This document shows positions 55,041 to 64,000 of a DNA stretch of 64,000 nt, piece by piece. The notes under the pieces are model-generated. The model worked only from the letters and a program-made list of their open reading frames with translations. It did no database searches and had not been told where the DNA came from. Source of the stretch: Chelydra serpentina (lineage: Eukaryota > Chordata > Testudines > Chelydridae). The stretch lies in NCBI GenBank assembly GCA_037349315.1, contig JBAIAC010000051.1, positions 23,224,001-23,288,000 of the forward strand. Direction: 5' to 3'. Position numbers and translations under genes: made by a program. How positions within the stretch are numbered: position 1 is the first letter of the stretch; the number at the start of each line of letters is the position of its first letter.

Positions 55041-55617
55041 CCTATATTTACTTATTTTTAAATGTCTTCTGATTTCTGAATGCTTGCTAAAGTCCTAGCA
55101 ATGCAGCCTTATCACTAGCTGCATCTCTTCATTTGACTGCAAATGAGTTCTCCACACCCACATCACCATGTGGGCCATGAGGGTAAAGGTACGTCTCAGG
55201 CCTGTTTCCAATGCATGGGATGCAGACAGGTTGCTCAAGCTGACAGCGCAAGGTGAGTGTGTTTTGGTGCTGTATAAATGGTGCATTCTGTCACAAATGG
55301 CCTGGAAAGGTGGACAGTGGGGCTGATATGAGACCAGTGAGAAATGGCACTTGGATTCAGCTGTATCATATGAGAAGGGAGGATTTGTGGTCTCTACTGG
55401 AATGCACAGGAGGTTATGTCAGGGCTGCAAGTGATCGCCAGGACAACTCTCCACCTTAGCTGTCAATTTGCATTTTCATACCTGCGTCAAGTGGAGCTAG
55501 AAACTTACTTATAGTACATGAAAGCTAAGATTAGCACTGATGTGCAGTGGGTGACCATCCAAATTCATCAGTTCAGGCCCCGCTTTAGCAAGGTATTTAA
55601 ATACCTGCCTCACTTAG

Positions 55618-55850
55618 TGTTGCCAACTCTTGTGATTTTATTGTGAGTCTCACGCTTTTCTTAGAGACCCGGCTCCTGGAGCCAGGTGACTCTGTGACAG
55701 TCTCAGCTTTCACGTTTTTAAAAGGGAGTTTATGGCCTCATGGTTATGGAGAAAAGGCAAATATAAAGAACCCAGCTTTTTTTTTTTTTTTTTTAATAAT
55801 CTCATGCTTTTGGGGGCCTGAATCATGATTTTTGAACACTTGAGGTTGAC
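55618..55850 (+). mobile_element. hAT-like element with GTTGCCAAC ends
   Basis: Starts TGTTGCCAACTCTTGTG and ends GAGGTTGACAAG, imperfect inverted repeats. Contains a long T run (55771-55793). The same family is at 58744-59032 in reverse. Confidence 0.55.
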
Positions 55851-56065
55851 AAGACCACTTTAAAAGTGTGAGTAGCAGCAATGATTTCAATGGGGTGACT
55901 CACGCTTAAAGTTAGACACCGACAAGTCACTTGCTGGTTCAAGAACTAAGCGTGCACTTGGCAGAGTTGTTTTTGCTCAGCGTCTCATAGCAAATAGCTC
56001 TACAATAAACCACACAATCTTCCCCCTCCACCCAAAAATAACTGAAGTACCCACATTTGGGCTGA

Positions 56066-56175
56066 AATCATAGAATCGTAGAACTGGCAGGGACCTCGAG
56101 AGATCATCTAGTCCAGTCCCCTGCATTCATGGCAGGACTAAGTATTATCTAGACCATCCCTGACAGGTGTTTGAC
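56066..56175 (-). mobile_element. CR1 3'-end fragment
   Basis: AATCATAGAATCGTAGAACT then GACCTCGAGAGATCATCTAG: the same 3' text as the CR1 at 45978, truncated after about 110 bases. Confidence 0.88.
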
Positions 56176-58743
56176 AGGCCTCATTGGCTTTAGCAGAGCC
56201 AGGATTTCACACTGCATGTGTCTAAACCAAGCCATATTAGATAAAACGTGTCCCCAAATCAGCCAGAGGATGTTTCCAAAACCAAAAGAGCTCTTCCATC
56301 TCCATCTCTAATTCAAGGGTCCCAGCTGACTTATATTTGCGTAACAATTTAAATAAACTTTTCTAGAGCCTCAGACCAACGGGCATTTCTCCAAATCGCC
56401 TTTTAAATAGCCCACTGAAGCCAGTTGTTTTCAAATAAATGCACTCAGCCCCCTCCAGTGCTAACCCGGCAGCAGGAACCTGTAAACGTGGAAATGACTC
56501 TAAACAAATGCGCAAGTGACTTTCTTGAGTTTTCTCTCGAAACTGAAATAAATGCAGGAAGTAAACAAACAATTACAAATAAATTAGGATTTCAAAATTC
56601 TTCCCCATTTAATAAGATAAGGACTGGAATGATTAGCACCATTGGTCAAGGTATTGTTTACAAACACACGGTTTTCACAGGTACCATGATTTTTAATCTC
56701 AAAGACTAACAAACTTCTCATGGCAGATGTTTGTTTGTTTGTTTGTTTCAGGTGGAAAGTGGCAGCAGGACAAGGAAGGCAGCAGGGCAAGTGGGAACAG
56801 CAGGAGGCTTACAGAGGAAAGCAAGTGAAGTGACAACAGTAAGGTCCAACCCCGCAAAAGCACTTACTTGAGTATAATGCTCACTGCTGTTACTCCAATA
56901 CTCTGCATGGTGTGAAGCCAACAGGACTGTCTGTTCCTGCGAGCAGCTGTGCAATCAGGCCTTTAGGGAACCCATCATGTGTATTAGTCAGGACTAGTGA
57001 CTCCAAAGGAACTACTTGTGGCTGGCTGGATTGGGGGGATTGCGGGGGCAGGGAATCCTGCTTTCACTGAAGCCAGTGGCAAAACATAACTGAAATGGGT
57101 GCAGGATTGGGCCCTAAACCCTTGATTATTATAGAAGTTCCACTTTGCTTCAGTACTATTAACCATGACGCGTGTTCTTACTAAGCTCATTGAGCTGAGG
57201 GGATGTGGCATATTATAGGCTATTATTTAGCACTGTATTTCTCTGAGGTTTGCACTAGAAGATGCACAGAAAATGGAAGGTCTTTTGGTTTTGTTTTTAA
57301 ACTTTCCACATCCTTGCTAAAGCTCTGCACAGAACAGGCAGGGTTTTCAAAAACAAGGATTCTTTGCTTCTGATGATCCTATATACAGCACATGCAGTGA
57401 GTGCTTGAAATCCGGCTCTTCGGATCACACAGGTGACATCTGCTCTCCCCTCGGGTCAGCCATGGATGTGCTGACCCCACACAGCCCCCATGCAGAGTAG
57501 AGCTCCCCGAATTTGTACTGAGTGTTCGTCCTCCAAACTTTGTGGGAAAGCACAAACCATGACAGACCAACAGAAAGCCAATCCAGCAAGAACCACCAAA
57601 ATAACAATCGAACTACACCTCTTAAACCACTGGCCTAATGTAAGCTACAGGTACCCCTATCTTGACCACTCAAGAGACCAAGAAAATATGGTTGGTGAAA
57701 TGAGGAAACCTGCTAAGGAACCAGCATTGGGCCTAATGTTACCATGAGAGTGAGTGAAAGACAGGGGGGGAATTTCCATAAAAGTTTTCACCCCCAAAGG
57801 TTTCCATTTTTCATTTACAAAAAAAAAAGTTGAAACTAATTTTCCACTGAGCGTTAGCTACTCCAGAGCCTTGGGCCATAGTTAGCTGCAGGGTTCTGCC
57901 AGTAAACATCTGTATTGTTGATACACGGACTGGCCCAAATTCTGTCATAATTCACACACACCCAGCCATGTACAAATATCTCTGAGATGTCTTGCTGCTT
58001 AGAGCTCCAGGGAGGACGAAGAGAAATAGCCCACCTAGGATAACAACAGGTATGGAAGTGTTTTGTGGAGGTGCTAGAAGCAGCCATTTTGCTGAGAAGA
58101 GGTGCTACTTATGACCCAGCCTGAGACCAAAAATTAATTCCCAATTGGCTTTAATAGTCAACCATAAGGAATAAAGCTCTGCAGAAAGCGTGAACTCTTT
58201 GTATAGATACCACAGTGCCTCAGGCATGCTGCACCCATTGTGCCCCCTGCTGACCAAGTGGGGCACTGCAGGTACACCTTACCCCAATTTCCTCCTCCTA
58301 GGTGGGCCCCCTCAGGTTCCCCCACACAGGTGGGGGAGCTGGTGTAATGGCTTAGCCCCAGCTAAAACTTAACCCCTTCTAGGATAACAAGAGTCCTGTT
58401 CAGCCCTCTGGGCTCACTCCCAGCCCCTTCTGGGCTCCCTTTACACCTCTCTGCCCTGGGATCGAGTGCTGAACCCCAGGCTGCTTCCATCAACCACTTC
58501 CTCTGCATCTTCCAGGCCCTGCTTCTGGGCATGCCCCAGGCACCCACCTTGCTCCCTGGGCTTCCTCCTGCTAACTTCTCTGCCCTTTGATGAGGCCCAG
58601 GTGTTTATCTGGCTGCCACCTGACCCCAGTTCGTCCTGCCCCCCTTAGGCCAGAAGGCAGCTAATTATGGCTGTTTGAACAGGGCTGGCTAGCCCTAGGC
58701 CTCCTCGCCCTTGAAGGCACAGGCTGCCTTGTCCTACACAGCT
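56176..58743 (-). other. Intron 1 segment
   Basis: 2.6 kb without a recognised element except a GTTT run at about 56728-56748. Open frames are unsupported. Confidence 0.45.
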
Positions 58744-59032
58744 ATTGCCAACCCCACGCTTTCACACAAAAAAAATCAAGACTCTGGCTGCAAAAAAATG
58801 ATGAGATTGGCTTAAAAAAATCAAGAGGTTTATTTTCATTTGCCTCCTGATTCCTGAGCCTTTATGGTGCTCTTTGGTGACATTTTACCCCACAACCATG
58901 AGGGCTGAAACCCTCCATTGTTTTAAATGGAAGCTGAGATTCTCACATAATCAGTTGCCTCCAGGAGCTGGGGCTTTATGAAAAGCATCAAACAACGGGA
59001 GATTCATGATAAAATTACCAGGATTGGCAACA
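58744..59032 (-). mobile_element. hAT-like element with GTTGCCAAC ends, reverse copy
   Basis: Begins ATTGCCAACCCCACGCTTTC and ends CAGGATTGGCAACAC. Internally AGGGCTGAAACCCTCC and AGCTGAGATTCTCACATAAT match the reverse of the 55618 family. Confidence 0.6.
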
Positions 59033-62000
59033 CAATTGATGAGAGAGAGCAAGTTAGGAGCTGGTTCACTGTAACTTCCACGGTTTTCCTGCACTGCCAC
59101 GGCCAGATTGCTGAAGAACAGGATCCACTCACAAAAATGCACAAGCAACTGCAGATCCTGCAGCTTCATATACAAACTGGCAGCTTAGACCTTGAGACAC
59201 CCCTTTGCACATGCAGATGCCCGATGGCTGTAATTGTATGGTCGCGTGTAATCATGCGGGTGCAGGTGGATCTCTGGCTTCTCTCTGCCTTATCAAATCT
59301 GCCCCCGAGTTTTACAAGTGTGGAATTTACTCCCTCTTTAGATCAGACATGGATTTGCTAATCTTGGGGCTCCCACCAAACCCCCTCTGTTTTCTCTAGG
59401 CTTTTAGGGAAGGGGAGGGCTGGAGTGCGTTGAGTTTATTTCTGTCATCCTCGTTATATTTACATCTCAAAGTGGGACAGGAAGTCCTTTATTGTACTGA
59501 ATTGTTATTTGCATTGTATATTTTAATTTATCTAATGGGTGCCAGGACACAGGACCCTGTGGGAGACAGACAGGCAGAAAGACAGCTACCTTCAGCACCA
59601 GCTTCAGAAGTGCCACCTAATGAAACAAATGCATGAACGTAACAAAACAAATAAAACCAATAAATTCTGGGTCAGAAATGTTTCTTACCCTGTGGACTTA
59701 TCTAGCATGACACCTCTGGATGGGACTTTGGCATCACGGCTTGAACTCAGACTTGTAGCTCTATCGACACAAACTTCTATACCGTCTGAGCTAAAAAACC
59801 CAGCTATGCTAGCTGTAGCAGACTCAATGTGGGTCAGCCAGAAACAGGGACAGGGTGCCATGCTGAGCTTGCATGGGTTACTTCTATATACTCATGAGCT
59901 GTGCAAACTGTGGATTAAGTTTTTCGTGTAACTGATGTAATATTCCAGTGGGTCACCCCGGCCAACTGATCTGGGGTGTCCTATGGGGGAGCACCCCAGC
60001 TTATTAACATCAACAACTCTCCTTTTTACTTTTTAATTGATCTCACCTCTGCCGAGGTGCTCCCTGTTTGGGGGCATTCTTAACATCCCAGTGCAGGCTG
60101 CAGGGGCTGCAGTTTGGCTCAGGTGTTTTTCTGACAACAAGCTCATCCACTTGCAATAAGAGTCACTTTAGGGACTGGTCTAAGAGAGCTGATTGTAGGG
60201 GAGCTCACCGCTACTGCAGTCTCAGCATCTCCCAGCAGGGGTTGCTGCATGGAGCAGCTACTCCAGCTCCAGCCTCTACCAGCAGGAGGCGCTGTAGCGC
60301 ACACCACAGGTTCTAGTCATTCTGTAGGGTATTTTGCCAAAAAAGTACACATTCCACTGACTTTAACATGGAATTAAAACATACACCTACTCCCTGGGTA
60401 GATGCATCAAAGGGGATGGGAAACACTGTCCACAAATATTCCAAAAAATGTTCTCATTTTCCTGGGGTCACCCATTATTTTTCTATTAAACAGCTGAGAA
60501 ATCCAAATTCTGCCCTAGAATCACAGCCCATTTTTCTGCAGCCTGGGCTCTGCCTTCGCAGTCACTACTCGGAAGATGAAGGCTGAACTGGTTTCCTGGA
60601 TTCTGCGTGGCACTTGTTGTGGCACTCGGGCTGTGCAGTGGTGCAGCGTTCAAGCACCATACAGTGGGGTTTCACACAAGATTTGAAACCCCCAGTAAAG
60701 AGGAAAATTGCAAAGCTGGACAGTATCACTGGAGGGACTCTTTGGCCACTCCAGCCTCAGTGCATCCCCGAGGAATCACTACAGGGACGCAGGATACAGG
60801 GAAGTGCCCGTCCTGGCCTCTCCCAGCAGCAGTGACTGAAGGGAACAATGCAGGAAGGCAAAGTGTATTGGTTCTCCAGTTCCAGTGTCTTCCTGCAGGA
60901 GTCACTATTTGGAATAAGGCAGGAGCATCAATTGACTATGCAAACTACTGCTCCTGTGGTCCAAAAACCCCACAACAGAAGTTACCATGGGGAACGGGGG
61001 AAAAGCAAGGAGTCCACAATTTCATAGATTTCCCCCCCGCCCCCAGCTCTCCCAGAAGGAGTCACTGTGAGGAACAGTTTGGATACCTGGCAGACTTACA
61101 TTCCCCATATAACCACAGGAGGAAATGGTGCAGGAGCACTCCGATAACAAACAATACACCCTGACATATGCTTTTTTTTTTTAAATGTGCTTATATCATA
61201 TCCCCCCTCCCCCATGCTTGGTGTAATGGTTTGTGCAGGAAAAATGCCTTTATTACACATAAATGTCAATCATAAAATGGTCCAAAGCAAGCGCTATACT
61301 CCACCTTCTGATTTACTAAGGGCTCCATGTCTGATCTTTTATAATAACAGTTGTGTGATCCAGTGTGAAGCACATCTCTGACTCTTGTTCTAATCCAGGC
61401 TGGCTCCTTCAGAAGGAAGGGCTCTCCATTTATTCACAGCAAGTGCCTACCCACCAGTATCTTCAGTACAGTACACAGACATATTTTCTCCCTTGCCTTT
61501 CACAAATATATAGCCTGCCAGGCACAGCATTTCCAAGGATGCTAGCACCAGGCTTTCACCCCGCCCCGCTCCTGCCAGCCAGCTGAGAATCAAAATGTGA
61601 GCAAGTGCAACAATCTTTTTACACACTGAACCTGTCCCTCCATATTAACGGCACTTAGATAAAATACCAAGTAGGGGAAGAGGGGACCAAAAATGTTATG
61701 AATCCTCTATTACAACAGGGGAGAAAAATTCCAAGTCTACCTGCCCAGAACTGACCTTTCCCCCTCTTTAAAGAGATGACAGTAACACACCTCCCTCCCA
61801 AAAAACAACCCTGGGACCTTTAATGAAGGACCTACACACGCTGCTGCTTATCTAGTGCCTAGATGCAGCCACATGCCACCTGATTTGCAGAGTTGTTCCT
61901 AGAGAATCTTCACTTCAAGAATCTCCATCAAAAGATAAATAAAGGGGGGAGGGTCATTCCTTGCCCCCGCCCCCGTTGCTCAGCCTGCCGTTCTCAGCCT

Positions 62001-62715
62001 TGCTTGCATTTGCCCCCACGTCTAGGCTCTTGGGCTAGCACCAGGGTTGCCCATCAGCCCTTCATTCCGAAAAGCCTTTAATATTTTTTTAAACATCAAA
62101 ATGGCGGAATTCCCTCTCTCTTTTTTAAAAAAATTCTCTTGCACAAACAGAAATTCCTCTAATTTGGGGAGTGGAAATTGCACGAAGGAGAAAGTTTGCA
62201 AAAATGACCCATTTTCTCCCCTCCGAGCTCATCGCAAACCTTCCCCTGTCCTCTCTCCCTCTCCCTCCTGCCTTGCTTCCTTCCAAACTCTTTAACTCAT
62301 TCGCCTATTTTGGGGGGATGGAAGGGGGTTAAAAAAAGAAAAAGAAACCCTCCCTCAGTTTAAACATGGAATAGAAAAAGCATCCCGGGGTTGCAAGCAC
62401 TTGCATTGTCCCTGCCAACCCCTCTTTCCCTCCTGATTTCCTCTGTCTTCAGTTGTTCTATTGCTCTGCCCATTGCAACAGGAAAAATAAAATAAAAATC
62501 TAGAGAATTTGGTTGCCAAAAGATACAGCACAAAAAATAAACCAAAAGGCTGGTAAGAAGAGCTAGTTGCAAAGGCAGGCGAGTGCAATGTTCAAAGCAA
62601 TGCGTTGCATGCAAACCGGGCGCACAGGTGGGCAGAGCACGGCGCAGACCCTTTCCGGGGTGCATTTTGACGATTTAAAGAGGTTTATAAATTACTTTCT
62701 TATCTGATTCCTTAC
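59033..62715 (-). other. Intron 1, promoter-proximal part
   Basis: 3.7 kb. Frames such as that at 60607-61164 on the plus strand lack domain content and splice support. No transposon boundary was recognised, though part of 60060-60320 is repeat-like. Confidence 0.4.
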
Positions 62716-62800
62716 CTACAATAATCAGCCTGTGGTCACTGAATGCTGAGCCTGCGGGAACCTGCGCTGCCGCGCGCCTGCGCACACGGGGGGGCGGGGC
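62716..62800 (-). other. L3MBTL1: Probable non-coding first exon of L3MBTL1
   Basis: On the minus strand a good splice donor (TTGTAG then gtaagg) closes a segment whose upstream part is CpG-rich. If it joins exon 2 directly, the last codon-sized triplet of this exon is TAG in frame with exon 2. Translation would then have to begin inside exon 2. The low-coordinate end (62716) is set by the donor. The high end is only a guess, because no TATA box or clear initiator is visible. Extra untranslated exons in the 12.8 kb intron cannot be excluded. Confidence 0.5.
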
Positions 62801-62830
62801 CGCCTGCCCTGCAGAAATGCACTGGCTAAG
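62755..62830 (-). promoter_or_regulatory. CpG-rich candidate promoter of L3MBTL1
   Basis: A short cluster of CG dinucleotides (GCCGCGCGCCTGCGC at about 62770) and a GC-box-like GGGGCGGGGCC at about 62790 stand out from an AT-rich neighbourhood. They sit just upstream of the proposed exon 1 donor. This is typical of a TATA-less housekeeping-type promoter. The transcription start is inferred. Confidence 0.45.
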
Positions 62831-63369
62831 AAATTGACAAGCAAAGCATATTTAATATACAGCGAGCGAGCGAGAGCGGGGTGGGCTGGGGGGAGGGAGA
62901 CGTGTGTTATCCACGCTGCAATCCCCGTTTTATATAAATATATAATTAAACCAGCTATTAACCCCTCCGAGGCTGCTGTGCAGCAGGGTTTTCTCTGCCA
63001 GGGGGGCTGCTGCTCCTCTGCACATCTCTATGCTGATGGGTTTTTTTGTTGTTGGTTTTTTTTTTAAAGATCAGGGTTAAATTTAGAACTAATTAATTAA
63101 TTAGTTAATTAGAATTATAAATATATCCGCTCCATCCTCCCTCCCTTCTTCTTTTTTAAGTGCCTGTTTCATATAAAAGGTAGGTACCCTAGCCTCTGTT
63201 TGCTCTGTGATCGCCAGCATTGGATTTTGTGTTGCTGTTGAGGGTGATAGTTTGCAACAAGGAGACAGGAGAGTCAAAATATGTTGCCTAAAACGTGCAG
63301 GTTTTTATAGCCAGGGAGCCTATGTAGCCTGCATTTAAAATAACCCCACCCAAACCCATTCTGGATCCA
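62831..63369. other. Upstream of the promoter
   Basis: Contains a GAGC-type run at 62862-62878 and an ATTA-rich palindrome around 63090-63115 (AATTAATTAATTAGTTAATT). No gene seen. Confidence 0.5.
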
Positions 63370-63665
63370 TCAGAACAGCCATACTGGGTCAGACCAATGA
63401 CCCATCCAGCTGATGTCCTGTTTTCTGACAGTGGCCAGTGCTAGATAGATGTTTCAGAGGGAATTAACAGAACAGGGAAATTATCCACTGAGCCATCCCC
63501 TGTTGTCCAGTCCCAGCTTCTGGCTGTCAGAGGTTTAGGGACGCCCAGAGCATAAAATTGCATCCCTGACCATCTAGGCTAATAGCCACTGATGGACCTA
63601 GCCTACCTGAATGTATCTAGTTCTTTTTTTAACCCAGTTATACTTTTGACCTTCAGTCTATTTGG
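63370..63665 (-). mobile_element. CR1 3'-end fragment
   Basis: CAGCCATACTGGGTCAGACC then CCAGCTTCTGGCTGTCAGAG match the 3' part of the CR1 at 30204. Truncated at about 300 bases. Confidence 0.88.
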
Positions 63666-63738
63666 TTTCTGATTGACATGGGAGGGCTATCTCATATGGA
63701 CTGCTCTTCCATGGCAAAGTGGAGAGTACCGTCTAGAT

Positions 63739-64000
63739 CAGGGGTGGGCAAACTTTTTGGCCCGAGGGCCACATCTGGGTATGGAAATTGTATGGTGGGC
63801 CCTGAATGCTCATGAAATTGGGGGTTGGGATGCAGAAGGGGGTGAGGGCTCCTGCTGGGGGTGCGGGCTCTGGGGTGGGGCTGGAGATGAGGGGTTGGGA
63901 GTGCAGGAGGGTGCTCTGGGTTGGGACCGAAGGGTTGGGAGGGTGGGAGGGGGATCAGGGCTGGGGCAGGTGGTTGGGGCATGGGAGAGGATCAGGGATG
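63739..64000 (+). mobile_element. hAT-like element, cut by the window end
   Basis: Starts CAGGGGTGGGCAAACTTTTT, a typical hAT terminus, followed by a G-rich interior of repeated GGGGTTGGGAGTGCAGGAGG-like units. The far end is outside the window. Confidence 0.7.

Noticed and set aside
60607..61164. 185-codon plus-strand open frame in intron 1
   Set aside because: No recognisable domain, no promoter or splice context; likely chance in repeat-like sequence.
63090..63115. TTAATTAA-rich palindrome as a homeobox cluster or origin
   Set aside because: Short AT-rich simple sequence. No further evidence.

Overview
The window is vertebrate genomic DNA, most likely from a turtle (a crocodilian is the main alternative). 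The grounds are a repeat landscape dominated by CR1 LINEs, old MIR-type SINEs and cut-and-paste DNA transposons (hAT, PIF/Harbinger, Tc1/mariner-Tigger), with long introns and no bacterial-style gene packing. The host call is inference from repeat families; the gene call rests on exon-by-exon translation.

One protein-coding gene fills most of the window. It is on the minus strand: L3MBTL1, a Polycomb-family chromatin reader with three MBT repeats. A probable non-coding first exon in a short CpG-rich segment lies near 62,716-62,800. Coding exons 2-22 run from an ATG at 49,850 down to a TGA at 7,810. All 21 coding exons have GT-AG borders and compatible phases. The coding exons sum to 2,526 bases, that is 841 residues plus stop. 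Domain order is: a conserved N-terminal block, an FCS-type zinc finger, a basic nuclear-localisation stretch, MBT1, MBT2 (with the methyl-lysine cage residues), MBT3, a C2HC finger, a short AT-hook-like basic segment and a C-terminal SAM domain.

Layout. Positions 1-7,809 are 3' flank and/or 3' UTR with SINE fragments and microsatellites. Positions 7,810-13,648 hold the SAM-domain exons. Positions 13,825-19,141 hold a decayed 5.3 kb PIF/Harbinger transposon with two gene remnants and a nested solo-LTR-like insertion. Positions 19,440-22,160 are a long CR1. Positions 22,305-29,314 hold the zinc-finger and MBT3 exons plus a near-perfect 342-bp tandem duplication. Positions 30,204-33,570 are a second long CR1 carrying hAT insertions. 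Positions 34,142-44,899 hold the MBT2, MBT1 and N-terminal exons. Positions 45,978-47,905 are a third CR1. The start-codon exon is at 49,715-49,877. Intron 1 (49,878-62,715) is full of nested DNA transposons. Positions 62,716-64,000 are the promoter and upstream repeats.

No second protein-coding gene, tRNA, rRNA or CRISPR array was recognised. I did not find a wholly new biological system. The most notable points are the intact FCS zinc finger and symmetric MBT exon cassettes of L3MBTL1, the two-gene Harbinger remnant with exact TAA target duplications, and a set of small DNA transposons whose target-site duplications can still be read exactly.
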